Shown here one piece after another: positions 25,183 to 34,872 of a DNA stretch of 64,000 nucleotides. The position numbers and the translations under genes are program-made. The stretch is from a virus, in IMG/VR virus record IMGVR_UViG_3300021962_000060, positions 26,922 to 90,921 of that record, one strand, 5' to 3'. The notes under the pieces are model-generated. The model was not told the DNA's origin. It was given only the letters and a program-made list of their open reading frames with translations, and searched no databases. Numbering within the stretch: the stretch's first letter is position 1; each line of letters starts with the position of its first letter.

Positions 25183-25378
25183 ACACCGCCTGTTCAAATG
25201 CTTCAATTTCTGGTGTAGTCATATGTTCACCGATTATCCTTATAGATAAACCATAGAGATCATTGGCAATATTACGCCAACGGTCACGATCTGCTCGCAT
25301 CTTTTCAAACATCACTCTTAGGATGTCAAAATCGTTTTCACAGTCTTCTAGTTTATATGCAAAACTCTCAGTCACCAC
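25172..25378 (-). CDS. Small helical hypothetical protein, GTG start
   Basis: 68 residues. No ATG exists near the start of the frame; GTG at 25378, about ten bases after the phosphoesterase stop, is the best choice. The sequence is charged and helical (VMFEKMRADRDRWRNIANDL). Function unknown. Confidence 0.5.
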   Translation of the reverse strand: MVTESFAYKLEDCENDFDILRVMFEKMRADRDRWRNIANDLYGLSIRIIGEHMTTPEIEAFEQAVYGD

Positions 25379-25387
25379 GCACCGCCA

Positions 25388-26548
25388 TTACAACCAGCAG
25401 TTATACTCAGCAGTAACAATGCCCTTTTCAGGATGGACAAACATCAAAGGTTGTGAGGGCTGACCAATTGCAGCCAAACGTTCCATAGCGTATGTGTTTG
25501 TAGACTCAGGGCTACCAGAGATTCTGAATTGAACCGTATTAAAAGTAAACTTAGTAGGGGTATGGAAATGTCCGCAATAAACATCATTAAACTCTTCAGG
25601 GACAGCACCAATCTTCCATCCATAAACTTTTTTCTGGAATGCATATAAAGTAGAAAGCGTACCAAACTGATCGCCATGAATTAGCATTGATTTGTAATTG
25701 CCAATCTCATCTACAGCATACCAATTCCTATCACCTTTACCGTCTGGAATATTAAATGATATGCGCTTTTCATTCTCATACATCAACTGAACGATACGAT
25801 ATAGCATTCTATCGGCATTGGTTTCAGGATCATGATCTCGGCGCGATCTACCGCCAATAGCACCGTGATTACCAATAACACCGACAAAGACAACTTTTTC
25901 AAAGTTCTGTAGCATCTTGTCAATAAACTTACGCATAATTCTAGGCCCATCAACAGTCACTTGACGATATAAGCCTCCATCGACCAAGAAGCTTTGACCT
26001 GGAAAAATAAGTTCACCTTCAACAATGTCTCCAAGACACCAGATATGAATCTCATTAACAGGATGATCTGCTCTTTGAATATTTGTTAAATCAACAACTT
26101 TCTCTGCAAATCTTTCAATTCTTTCTTCACAAACAGAAGAGTTGTAGTCAGGAGTGACTTTTGCCAACTGCCAATCGGCAAGGACTGCTACAGCAACCTC
26201 TTGATTCTTGTTAGCTTTCTTAGATTTAATACCAACAAAATTTCTTTCAACAGGAGGCAGTGGATTCTGAGAAACAACATCTTTAACGGCCATATAAACA
26301 GCATTAACAATCTCATCTTGTTTAGACTTTATCTTTTCATATTCAGAAAGTAGTTTTGCATATGCGACCTTGAGTTCGGGTCTGTCGGAATCCAAATCAA
26401 CAGGAACGTTCACAAGACCGTTTTCCTTCCTAAATTTACAAAGACCCAATGAATCTATAGATTTACGGCAGCTAGGATGGGCGTACCTTTGATTAGCGGA
26501 GTTAGGCTCAAACTCTAAATCGCAATTATTTCCTTCACATTTTTTCAC
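25388..26548 (-). CDS. Calcineurin-like metallophosphoesterase (SbcD/Mre11-like)
   Basis: 386 residues from a GTG at 26548 that follows AAGGAGG by four bases. A small cysteine motif opens the protein (KKCEGNNCDLEF ... HPSC). The phosphoesterase motifs follow in order: VLADWQLAK (D-x-Q in place of the usual D-x-H), WCLGDIVEG, GVIGNHGA, LIHGDQ and YCGHFH. These residues bind two metals. Likely a DNA nuclease or phosphodiesterase in DNA processing. It has its own extended -10 promoter. Confidence 0.85.
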   Translation of the reverse strand: MKKCEGNNCDLEFEPNSANQRYAHPSCRKSIDSLGLCKFRKENGLVNVPVDLDSDRPELKVAYAKLLSEYEKIKSKQDEIVNAVYMAVKDVVSQNPLPPVERNFVGIKSKKANKNQEVAVAVLADWQLAKVTPDYNSSVCEERIERFAEKVVDLTNIQRADHPVNEIHIWCLGDIVEGELIFPGQSFLVDGGLYRQVTVDGPRIMRKFIDKMLQNFEKVVFVGVIGNHGAIGGRSRRDHDPETNADRMLYRIVQLMYENEKRISFNIPDGKGDRNWYAVDEIGNYKSMLIHGDQFGTLSTLYAFQKKVYGWKIGAVPEEFNDVYCGHFHTPTKFTFNTVQFRISGSPESTNTYAMERLAAIGQPSQPLMFVHPEKGIVTAEYNCWL

Positions 26549-26572
26549 GGTGCCTCCTTCAGGCTTCCGTCT

Positions 26573-26578
26573 ATCGTA
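26573..26578 (-). promoter_or_regulatory. Promoter TGTGATACGAT for the phosphoesterase-regulator operon
   Basis: Extended -10 TGTGA-TACGAT, 24 bases before the GTG start, with AAGGAGG in the short leader. It matches TGTGATACAAT at 55180 in all but one base. It would drive the phosphoesterase, MerR, WhiB and primosome genes. Confidence 0.55.
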
Positions 26579-26598
26579 TCACACCTGAGGGGAAGGAA

Positions 26599-27042
26599 TC
26601 AGTCATTAGGAATATTTTTTTGAATAATTCTTTTTCGTGAAATATCACGTTTTTTTGTATGGGGCTTAGTGCTTTTAACAGTTTCTCTCTGTTTATCTCT
26701 TTGAGCTTGGGTGGGCTTTCTGCCTTCCATGTGTATGGCACTATGTTCTTTATGAAGACATAGAAAAAAATTTTCTATTCTATTATCTGTTTTAATTTCA
26801 TTTATATGATGCACTGTCTCCCAAGGCTGTAAATATCGACCAAGATAATTTTCCATGACCAATCTATGCTCATAAACATAACCACGAATATTACGTGGAT
26901 GGTCTGGCAGGAGGACTCTCACATATCCTTTATCATCAATATACTTACCGCCAGCAAAATTAGGATTACTAGCTCCACTATTGTTTTTTGAAGACCATTG
27001 AATATCTTTACGCTTAGACGCTAACTCTCTACGAGCAGACAA
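26599..27042 (-). CDS. HNH endonuclease
   Basis: 147 residues. The HNH core is VYEHRLVMENYLG then WETVHHINEIKTDNRIENFFLC with the metal histidines and asparagine in place, and a following HKEHSAIHM. The C-terminal 40 residues are very basic. It looks like a free-standing homing endonuclease of the kind that inserts between phage genes. It lies at the border between tail and replication modules. Confidence 0.85.
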   Translation of the reverse strand: MSARRELASKRKDIQWSSKNNSGASNPNFAGGKYIDDKGYVRVLLPDHPRNIRGYVYEHRLVMENYLGRYLQPWETVHHINEIKTDNRIENFFLCLHKEHSAIHMEGRKPTQAQRDKQRETVKSTKPHTKKRDISRKRIIQKNIPND

Positions 27043-27044
27043 TT

Positions 27045-27722
27045 TTAGACACCGCCAGCGTCTTCGACATAAATCTGAATAGGAGCACTAGCATTACCTT
27101 CAATTCTCCAGTTAGGAGCATTATTCGTATTAGCGCCAGCAGTGCGTGCAACAGTTAAAAAGAAACTCTGGTTAGTTAAAGCAGATCCAGTAGTCTTAAG
27201 CACGCTATACGTGCCTAAACCTATTTTGCTTGGATAAGTATTAGACTTTACTGCTTCATTAGCAATATTAGCAGGTAATCCCGTAGATACGTTAAGGAGC
27301 GAATACGTATGGGGAGTTACTTCCCAGTACGCCAGTTTCTGCTTGCCAGAGTCTGCTAGGCTAGTGCCATTATACACAGTTATAACATACTTGGAATCCT
27401 CCGCGCCGGCAGAAAGCACAGAAATTGCTGGAATGTTTACAGTTATTTTATAATATCTATTTTCGGCAATAGTAACTCGTCTATCCGAGCCGCCAGTACC
27501 GCTTTCGTCTTTAAGATAAATAATTTCTGTTTCAGCAAACGTAGAATAGCCAGTCGAGTTAGGAACTTGAGATGTTAACTCGTTCATTCTAATAACGCCA
27601 GTTGCTTTATCATCAATAACATCTTTAACTTGCTCAATATTGGTAGACATCTGAGCAAGGCGAGCTCCGGTTATAGGAGTTCCATCAGTCCAAGAAACAA
27701 AATTATAGTTTTCGTAAGCCAT
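27045..27722 (-). CDS. Virion (tail) protein of unknown role
   Basis: 225 residues starting MAYENYNFVSWTDGTPITGA. A short helical section (LAQMSTNIEQVKDVIDD) is followed by a long beta-rich domain with many Thr, Asn, Gly and Ser residues, the composition of receptor-binding or tail-tip proteins. It comes last in the tail module and has its own strong promoter, so it may be a tail accessory or adsorption protein. No family recognised. Confidence 0.6.
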   Translation of the reverse strand: MAYENYNFVSWTDGTPITGARLAQMSTNIEQVKDVIDDKATGVIRMNELTSQVPNSTGYSTFAETEIIYLKDESGTGGSDRRVTIAENRYYKITVNIPAISVLSAGAEDSKYVITVYNGTSLADSGKQKLAYWEVTPHTYSLLNVSTGLPANIANEAVKSNTYPSKIGLGTYSVLKTTGSALTNQSFFLTVARTAGANTNNAPNWRIEGNASAPIQIYVEDAGGV

Positions 27723-27730
27723 ATATCTCC

Positions 27731-27736
27731 ATTATA
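27731..27736 (-). promoter_or_regulatory. Consensus -10 TATAAT upstream of the 27722 gene
   Basis: GTAGTATAAT with only eight bases (GGAGATAT) to the ATG at 27722. A start site seven bases past the hexamer would leave at most one or two leader bases, so the GGAG would be mostly untranscribed from this promoter; it can serve only read-through mRNA. Confidence 0.6.
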
Positions 27737-27748
27737 CTACAAAAATGA

Positions 27749-28498
27749 TTAAAAATGTATTGTGCCTCTATACTGGTAGTTTAATAGTTTACCCTCAATC
27801 CAAGACTCAAAAAGAGGAGTGATATTCGGGACTCCGGCCGGTCTGTTTTGTGCATCAGGATTTCCCTGTAAATAGAGAGCAACATGAGTATCTGGGAAAG
27901 ATTCAAGAATTTCCTGCTTAACCAATTCTGGCATCTCTAATTTTTCAAGAATAATTTTACTAAGTTTTGCAGCAGGTTCCTGATTATTAAATGGCTCATC
28001 TGCAACCATACTCCATTCAATTATTAATTTAAAAAGTTCACCAAGAGTTCTTGCATGTCTTTGCGGATGAAGTTTAATAAGTTCATTTTCAACCCATTCA
28101 GAATGAATTTTTTTATCAGAGCCTGGTGCCCATCCGTTATCTATGGCATCACGCTGCCATTTTGGTAATGAGTCATATTGACGCTTTAAAATATCAGATT
28201 CTGACTCTTTCCATTCCGAATAGAGTATATAAAAGTGTGGAGAAAAGTCAATTATTGGAGTTAAAAATTGTATATTTTCAATCTTCATTCCTAGTGGTAA
28301 TCTGTATGGATTACTAGGGTTCCAATCTAAACATACCGGTCCATATGTATTGTTATCGCACCTAGACTCGGATTGGTTGTATCTACTGATTTCAACCACG
28401 GATGTAAAAGAAAAAACTCCAACATTGTCATCTTGGTCTACTATTTTATCGTAGTAACCAATATTAGCTTTACTTGAACCATAATTTTTAAGCCCCAT
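27749..28498 (-). CDS. Fibre-associated protein, paralogue of 48732-49454
   Basis: 249 residues. Two blocks match the 240-residue protein at 48732-49454: HARTLGELFKLIIEWSM here against HARTLQEIFRLLLEWDF there, and further on a GNPDAQNRPAG...PNITPLFESWI section against GSDNAQQRGDV...SQIPALSDEFSEWL. Both genes follow a fibre gene with a short overlap. This suggests a fibre chaperone or tip protein, with one copy per fibre. No known family name; the function is inferred from gene order. Confidence 0.65.
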   Translation of the reverse strand: MGLKNYGSSKANIGYYDKIVDQDDNVGVFSFTSVVEISRYNQSESRCDNNTYGPVCLDWNPSNPYRLPLGMKIENIQFLTPIIDFSPHFYILYSEWKESESDILKRQYDSLPKWQRDAIDNGWAPGSDKKIHSEWVENELIKLHPQRHARTLGELFKLIIEWSMVADEPFNNQEPAAKLSKIILEKLEMPELVKQEILESFPDTHVALYLQGNPDAQNRPAGVPNITPLFESWIEGKLLNYQYRGTIHF

Positions 28499-30110
28499 TA
28501 CTCATTACTCCTTCAATATTTTCAATTTTGATTATAAGCTCTTGAACAGCTTTTGTTAATATACTAACTATACCATTTATATCATAAGATGAAGCAACAA
28601 AATTAGATGGATTGTCAAAATCAGAATCATTTACAGGTCCATTTTCGTATACATGGTCGTAGTTAATAAGCCCTCTATCTACAGATTCCACATCTTCAAC
28701 AATAAAACCAGTCTTAATGTCATTATCTTTTAAATATTTTATAATATTAGAGCTATTTTCATTAACTCTAAATTTAAAAGTAACTGGATTTAATAATTTT
28801 ACTTTATTTATTGCATTCTCTACAGATTGTATGTCGTATTTGTACTCTCTTCTTGAAACTGCTCTTACAAATTGACCTGAGCTATATAAAATATTTGATC
28901 CAGTTCCAGTTGGTAATTGTGCAAACATGGATACATTAGATCCACCATTGTAGATGTAAAATAGTGGACTTGCATCAAAAAAATTAGAGCCAGTATGTGT
29001 TATTGTTCTAATTCCTAGAAATGGATCAACACCGCCAGCAATAGAGCCGGCGTTAACACCAGTATATTTAAAATACACAATTCCACCACTAATATCTGTT
29101 AAACGAGTTCCATCATCAACTTTGACACTATTTCGCAGCGTCACGCTTCCCTGTACAAAACTATTTGTACCCAATGCAAAACTTGCAAGATTACCTAAAA
29201 TACTTTTTATATAGCCATTAGCATTGAATGCCGAAGCTCCAGCATTAATATTTGCGTCAGTAATTGAACCTCCACCATAAGATGCACTAGTAAACGAAGA
29301 ACCAGTAGCAACAATATAGCCATTAGAGTATAAAGTAGTAGAACCACCAGAAAGCGTTGTGCTTGAAATAGACCAACCACCAATATTCCCGCTATTGGCG
29401 GTTAAAGCACCACCATTTGTAACCCTAAAAGGCGCTGAAAGGAATGTTCCATTACCCAAAGACATACTGCCGTTTGAATAAACTTTAAAAACATTAGGAT
29501 CAGTACCAATTGTCAAACTACCACCAGTAATCGCTCCATTAGAAACAGAACCATTAGCAAAAGTACCACCAGCATTTATAGTTCCAGTAAAGTTTCCAGA
29601 AGTAGCCTCAATCTGGCCTCTGACAATAATATTATTGTTAAATTCAGCACTGCCATTGCTTCTAATTTGCCATCCAGTAGTTCCTAAAACATAGTTATTA
29701 CTGCTAATTGTGTCTCCAACTTGGACAACATTAATTGCTAGTTCAGCAGCAGTAATTGTATTAGATGCTATCTCATTAGCAGTAATTGTATTTGCAGCTA
29801 TATTGTTTGCAGTAATTTCGTTAGCACCAATATGTACACCCCTAACAGAATTCTCTAGCAATTCGATGCCGGCCGGCGCTAATATCTGGGTTGATATAAA
29901 ATTAGCAATATATTGATTAAATCTATTTTGATTATTTTGTCTAGTTATATCTCTTTGGGCATCCTGACCAGATGTTGTATTATCAGTACCAAAGTCAAAA
30001 ATGCTGTATTTACTAAAATCAATAAGTGACGAAGAAACTCCATCATGTTTATGGCCGCCAGATCTAAAAAATCTTATTGCTGACTCAGATGTGCTAGTGT
30101 TTGCTGGCAT
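28488..30110 (-). CDS. Tail fibre with C-terminal S74 intramolecular chaperone
   Basis: 540 residues. N-terminal GGHKHDGVSSSLIDFSKY may attach to the tail. The shaft has beta-helix-like repeats on NTITANEIASNTITA and G/S/N-rich stretches. The last 130 residues are an endosialidase-type chaperone: VSRREYKYDIQSVENAINKV (cleavage expected before the Ser), LNPVTFKFR, KTGFIVEDVE, then helix SYDINGIVSILTKAVQELI. Such domains fold the trimer and cut themselves off. It is the fibre nearest the tail-tip genes. Confidence 0.85.
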   Translation of the reverse strand: MPANTSTSESAIRFFRSGGHKHDGVSSSLIDFSKYSIFDFGTDNTTSGQDAQRDITRQNNQNRFNQYIANFISTQILAPAGIELLENSVRGVHIGANEITANNIAANTITANEIASNTITAAELAINVVQVGDTISSNNYVLGTTGWQIRSNGSAEFNNNIIVRGQIEATSGNFTGTINAGGTFANGSVSNGAITGGSLTIGTDPNVFKVYSNGSMSLGNGTFLSAPFRVTNGGALTANSGNIGGWSISSTTLSGGSTTLYSNGYIVATGSSFTSASYGGGSITDANINAGASAFNANGYIKSILGNLASFALGTNSFVQGSVTLRNSVKVDDGTRLTDISGGIVYFKYTGVNAGSIAGGVDPFLGIRTITHTGSNFFDASPLFYIYNGGSNVSMFAQLPTGTGSNILYSSGQFVRAVSRREYKYDIQSVENAINKVKLLNPVTFKFRVNENSSNIIKYLKDNDIKTGFIVEDVESVDRGLINYDHVYENGPVNDSDFDNPSNFVASSYDINGIVSILTKAVQELIIKIENIEGVMSNGA

Positions 30111-33100
30111 TACACGACCTTCCTTAGTGTCATACTTTGAGAGTAATCAGATCCAACAGATGTAGAAATAGAAACAATCCAATAATCACCATTAATTATA
30201 TCAAATTGATCAAATGAAGTTATTCTAATTCGATCACCAACCTGCAAAGTTGGAATTAAAACAGTTCTAACCTCAATAATCGGGATAGGTTCGGATAATT
30301 TTTCTATAATAAAATCGGCAAGCGCCTGGGCTTGAAGAGTGTCTGTTATATAAGGGCTGTCAATAACAACCTCTTTAAGACCATATTTTCTTCTATTTTC
30401 AGAATTAATAGCTTTTTGTTCAATAATTTGTGATTTGTTTTCACTAACCTCAATGGGTATTCCGGCTATGGATGTAAAAGCAACTTTTTCTGTTATTGGA
30501 TTTGTACCTTCTGCAAAAACAATTGAATCGGATTCAATATTTTCTGACGCAGATATAATCAAATTCCCCTTGAATGGCGAAGCCGACCAGTGAAGTATGT
30601 TAATCTCATCTGGATCTTCAAACAAAATACCTGTAATAAAAGGATTTTTTACGTTCAAAGAAGGGGATTTATCATATTCAAAATTAAAATACCTAACCTC
30701 CCTAATCAAAGCATTTGCATTGTGAGAAGCAATAGTTGTCCCCAGCGCCCCTCTTTCAATTGAAAGAAAATTAAGTTTATCTTTATTATTGTATTTAATA
30801 ATTTCATTATCTATAATAATATATCCCGCATTGGAGAAAGGAACAAAATCAAAACCACTACACGGAATTGAAGTAACAGCATTAGAATTACTTACAGCAC
30901 TAGTCAGCGTAATAACACCAAGAGTAGTATTATCAGGCGCTCTCCAGATTGGCTGAGTCTGTGTAGTATTTGAAGCAATACCTGATACTTTAACAATAAC
31001 ACTATTAACTTGAAGATTTTTATCTATTGAAGCCTCAGATATAAAGGTTGTGTCGGCAATTTCTTTTTGAACGTTTGCATGTTGATCAATAGAGCTTTCA
31101 AAAAAAGCATAATAATGATCATACTTTATAAAATCTTTTTCATCAATAAATACTCTACCTAATTCAGCAAATGAAATATCTTGAATTGTTTGATATATGG
31201 ATTGATTTATGCCGTACAAAAAAGGAAATTTTTTAACTTCTTTAATTTGTGTTTCGCGATATCTTTTTAAAACATCAGAAGATGACATTGCCTTAGGATA
31301 AATAATAAACTCATCAATTCCAAGTTGCACCCCTTTTGAATCAACCGAGTTGGTCGGTTTCACAACCCCAGTGCCATTAACAAAACTTACACCTCTTCCG
31401 CCAAACGCAAGATCGTTTTGACCAAATTCTGGGTAAACATTAGCGGCCAAAGTGGTATTACCATGCTTAACACCATCAACATAATAAGTTAAAACTTTAC
31501 TGTCATTATCATATGTTGTAATAAAATGATTCCAACCATTCGGATCTGGAAGAATAGTTGTACTCGTTATTGTTGCAGTACCAACGGCATTGTTGGAAGA
31601 ATTTAATGTTTTAAGCTTAACACCATGACTTGTTGAGTTAGAATGAAAAAATTCAATCCCAGCAGTAGAGCTAGCATTTGACCAACTACTAATATATTCA
31701 CCGCCAACATTCGCAAAAGAAACAATATGTTCTATACTCCAGTTGCGATATGGATTAATAGAATCATCAGTTATATCCCATGAAGAGTTATATGGAAGTC
31801 TAATAAAAGAATCAACCGTAGCGCTATTTGCAATAGGTTCAAGTTCAACACTTTTATCGGTAAGATCCCATGATATAGATGGAAGTTGTTGAAAAACAAC
31901 GCTTGGTGTCGCTATAGCATTATTTCTTTTATTAAAACTATTAATATTAGTTTTTGATCCAATATGATCTAACACAATATTGGTAACCAACTCATTTGAT
32001 TCTATAACTGTTCTTCCGGCACCAATTGTTAAATTTAAATCAAAAAGATCGTTATTACCAGAATGATAAAATTCCAATCTAATTTTGTATGGCACACCAG
32101 AAGTAAACGACGCTACACCAGAAGCATACGTTAAAACTGTATTTTCATTCCATGCATCAATAACTAAATTATCATCAATATAAAGCCTGGCTCCACCCTC
32201 GTCTATTTCAATACCAATTTCTTCATCAACCACAGTATAAATTGGGACATAGTAACCATCAAAAACACCCTGATAATTTTTATCATTTAAAAGTGCATCA
32301 TCACTAGACAAAGTATATCCACTTAAATAAACATTAGATTTAAAACCGACAAAAGAAGGCGTAACAGAAGAAGCAAGACCAAGAGCCTTGTCTAAATCAG
32401 ACAACTCTTTCTCATTAATATCTAATTGCAAATCTTTTACAGTACTTTCAAACCCATCAGGTGGTTGATACACCCTAAATCTAAGCCCTTCACCAACATA
32501 AATAGGACTTCCGGTATTTTTATTTTCATCATTAAATTTTAAATGCAATATAGCATCATTTAAAACAGCAGAATCTTGAAATCTATCATATTTAATAAAT
32601 TTATTATTTGGAAAATTAGCAAAATATAGTAATTCTTTTAAAGCATCTCCGACAGTTGTGTTTTCTTTAAAAAATCCTTTTTCAATAACTTTGTCATTCA
32701 AGAATTTAAATCTATCACCAAGTTGAAGATTGACTGTCATATCAGCAGAAGAAGACGATATATCCTCAATAAAATATGTTCCTATTTCAACATACTCAAA
32801 TGGATCAAAAGTTATAGTTGCGTTTTGAGAGTGAGAAACTGAATCGGTATTCCCAAAACCTCTTTCTGCAATTTCTAAAGAAACATTATCAATCTTCTTT
32901 TTTACAAGAATTTTTTCTTCAGAAAATTTATCTTTATCAATAGTGACTATGTAATAATTTGACTCAAGGCCTGTGTTAGATACATCCCCACTAGGGAACT
33001 CTGTTGCATTATTAAGATATATGTAAGAAGCACCAGAAGAAGCAAGATTTGCAGTTAAAAAGGATTCTACGGTTAAGCCTTCAGACTCATACGATTTCCA

Positions 33101-33958
33101 GCCATAGCAAACATTAACTTTTAAATCTTTTTCTAAATACTTACCATACTCAGAATTTGTATTAAGAATATTAAATTTTTTATCTGTATTATCAATTACA
33201 AGATCACAGGACGACTGAGATGAGCCGGCGATGGGCAAAGAAGTTTCATGCAGATCTCTGATGCGATTATCGCTTATAGAAACAACATAATCTGATATAT
33301 CTAATTCATAAACAGGAGACACGGACATTATTCTGGAATAATCAGGCGTATTTTTATTTGACACTATAGTAACAACAACTCTTGTAATATCCGTATAAGT
33401 ACTATCAAGATTAACGATTTTTTCAAAACCATTATTATCAAATGATAAAGATTTTGTTAAAACATTAACATTACCACTTCTATAAACATCTATATTAAAA
33501 GCATTAACCTTGCCCAGCTCATTAGATGTCACAATTTTAATTTTATTTGCTACTGTAGCATCAAATGATATATCTAATGTTGGATATGCAGCCCAGTTAA
33601 TATTTTTATCCTTTGATCTCCAACCATATTTAAAATCACCGGACAAATCAGATGGCATAGCATAAAATTTACCATTTGCCGTAATGACTCTTCCTCTAGA
33701 ATCAAGATCCCCAGCAACAGCCCAAGGGAAAGACTCATACTCGGCACCGCTAACAACTTGTGTTTTATCAAAATAATAACCTATTGAGCCAGCAGTGTTG
33801 GTTGTATGATCATTATTTGTAGTAACAACAACATTAGATAAATGCCTACCATCTCTTAATACAATAGTAACTTTAGGTTTTACAAACTGAGAAGGTGCAA
33901 TTGTTGCAGAATTAAAAGCATTACTAAGTGTTTTACCATTAAAGTCAATAGTCTGCAT
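30110..33958 (-). CDS. Large tail-tip/baseplate hub protein with PA14 and LamG-like domains
   Basis: 1282 residues. The first 480 and last 350 residues resemble the hub part of siphovirus tail-associated proteins (LQLGDRFKFLND, TTVGDALKELLYFANFP, VGDRIRITSFDQFD, YWIVSIS). Near residues 550-660 is a PA14-like carbohydrate-binding segment (GYYVPIYTVVDEEIGIEID, ARLYIDDNLVIDAW). Near 720-900 is a concanavalin/LamG-like domain (NWSIEHIVSFANVGGEYISS, GWNHFITTYDND, TYYVDGVKHG, IDEFIIYPKAMSSSDVLKRY). Two sugar-binding folds in the hub suggest direct host-glycan contact. Confidence 0.75.
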   Translation of the reverse strand: MQTIDFNGKTLSNAFNSATIAPSQFVKPKVTIVLRDGRHLSNVVVTTNNDHTTNTAGSIGYYFDKTQVVSGAEYESFPWAVAGDLDSRGRVITANGKFYAMPSDLSGDFKYGWRSKDKNINWAAYPTLDISFDATVANKIKIVTSNELGKVNAFNIDVYRSGNVNVLTKSLSFDNNGFEKIVNLDSTYTDITRVVVTIVSNKNTPDYSRIMSVSPVYELDISDYVVSISDNRIRDLHETSLPIAGSSQSSCDLVIDNTDKKFNILNTNSEYGKYLEKDLKVNVCYGWKSYESEGLTVESFLTANLASSGASYIYLNNATEFPSGDVSNTGLESNYYIVTIDKDKFSEEKILVKKKIDNVSLEIAERGFGNTDSVSHSQNATITFDPFEYVEIGTYFIEDISSSSADMTVNLQLGDRFKFLNDKVIEKGFFKENTTVGDALKELLYFANFPNNKFIKYDRFQDSAVLNDAILHLKFNDENKNTGSPIYVGEGLRFRVYQPPDGFESTVKDLQLDINEKELSDLDKALGLASSVTPSFVGFKSNVYLSGYTLSSDDALLNDKNYQGVFDGYYVPIYTVVDEEIGIEIDEGGARLYIDDNLVIDAWNENTVLTYASGVASFTSGVPYKIRLEFYHSGNNDLFDLNLTIGAGRTVIESNELVTNIVLDHIGSKTNINSFNKRNNAIATPSVVFQQLPSISWDLTDKSVELEPIANSATVDSFIRLPYNSSWDITDDSINPYRNWSIEHIVSFANVGGEYISSWSNASSTAGIEFFHSNSTSHGVKLKTLNSSNNAVGTATITSTTILPDPNGWNHFITTYDNDSKVLTYYVDGVKHGNTTLAANVYPEFGQNDLAFGGRGVSFVNGTGVVKPTNSVDSKGVQLGIDEFIIYPKAMSSSDVLKRYRETQIKEVKKFPFLYGINQSIYQTIQDISFAELGRVFIDEKDFIKYDHYYAFFESSIDQHANVQKEIADTTFISEASIDKNLQVNSVIVKVSGIASNTTQTQPIWRAPDNTTLGVITLTSAVSNSNAVTSIPCSGFDFVPFSNAGYIIIDNEIIKYNNKDKLNFLSIERGALGTTIASHNANALIREVRYFNFEYDKSPSLNVKNPFITGILFEDPDEINILHWSASPFKGNLIISASENIESDSIVFAEGTNPITEKVAFTSIAGIPIEVSENKSQIIEQKAINSENRRKYGLKEVVIDSPYITDTLQAQALADFIIEKLSEPIPIIEVRTVLIPTLQVGDRIRITSFDQFDIINGDYWIVSISTSVGSDYSQSMTLRKVV

Positions 33959-34474
33959 TTATACCTCTTGAAAACTTATAGAACAATTCCAATAGTATTC
34001 ATCATTGTTCAAATCCCTTCTAACAAGTTCTTCAGAATAATTTGTCACTAAAACAGTATAGCTTGTTTCTGTATAAGAAGTAAGACCATTGGCATCTAGA
34101 TTTCTAATTTTTAAAGTATGAGATCTGGGATCTAGTGCTATTTTTTTAACATAATCCCGACCGGCCTTTAGGTCAACGGTGTTTTGCTGTTTTCCAGGCA
34201 GAAATGACCAATCAATATTTATAATTCTTTTATTATTTGCAATATTAAAATAAACACCTTTTCGACCATTAGCTCTTTCATTTGTTACATAGTTAATATT
34301 ATTAGAAAAAGATGTTTTTCTATTGTGCTCTGAAAGCGGGATGGAATCAACAGAAAACATCGGTTTAATATCCGATGTATCCTCCAGAAAAGCAGATTTT
34401 AAAACATCTACGGAACTAACAAGAAAAGATGAAGATCCGCCAGTAGAAAAAGAAGTAATGGATACAGTAGCCAT
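33959..34474 (-). CDS. Distal tail protein, paralogue of 34474-34872
   Basis: 171 residues. Shares with the adjacent upstream gene the pattern HNR, a long beta section, W-x-(F/Y)-LPG/D-K, then TVD-x-(K/R)-x-GRD(Y/F) (SFLPGKQQNTVDLKAGRDYV here). Place between tape measure and hub genes suggests a distal-tail or tip ring protein. It overlaps its upstream copy by one base. Confidence 0.65.
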   Translation of the reverse strand: MATVSITSFSTGGSSSFLVSSVDVLKSAFLEDTSDIKPMFSVDSIPLSEHNRKTSFSNNINYVTNERANGRKGVYFNIANNKRIINIDWSFLPGKQQNTVDLKAGRDYVKKIALDPRSHTLKIRNLDANGLTSYTETSYTVLVTNYSEELVRRDLNNDEYYWNCSISFQEV

Positions 34475-34872
34475 CAGATTTCCTCTAGCACCATGTCTAC
34501 ATCAAAATACCTGCATTGACTTTGTATAACATTTTTTAACATAGTTTCATTATATGAGGATAAAAGACAGGTATAGTTGTTCCATTCATCTTTTCTATCA
34601 TTTTGTATAGATAATGTAACAAGTGAGCCGGCTGTAACAAGTGAATACAAAAAGTCCCTACCAACTCTGGTATCAACAGTTTTTGCGGCTTTATCTGGTA
34701 GATATTTCCAAGAAAAAGAAAAAGAGTTTTTAGCCGGCTTATAAAATCTTTTCATAGAACCAGATGCAATACTGATATCAGTATTTTGATATATTGGTGA
34801 ATCTGAAAATGCTCTATTATGCTCTGTGATTTCAGTATTATTAATTTTTATTAAAGCATTCAAAGTCATCAC
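34474..34872 (-). CDS. Distal tail protein, paralogue of 33959-34474
   Basis: 132 residues; lacks the 35-residue N-terminal extension of its neighbour but shares the HNR ... SWKYLPDKAAKTVDTRVGRDF core. The two genes are a duplication. The first gene after the tape measure, where the distal tail protein usually lies. The start overlaps the tape-measure stop. Confidence 0.65.
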   Translation of the reverse strand: MMTLNALIKINNTEITEHNRAFSDSPIYQNTDISIASGSMKRFYKPAKNSFSFSWKYLPDKAAKTVDTRVGRDFLYSLVTAGSLVTLSIQNDRKDEWNNYTCLLSSYNETMLKNVIQSQCRYFDVDMVLEEI

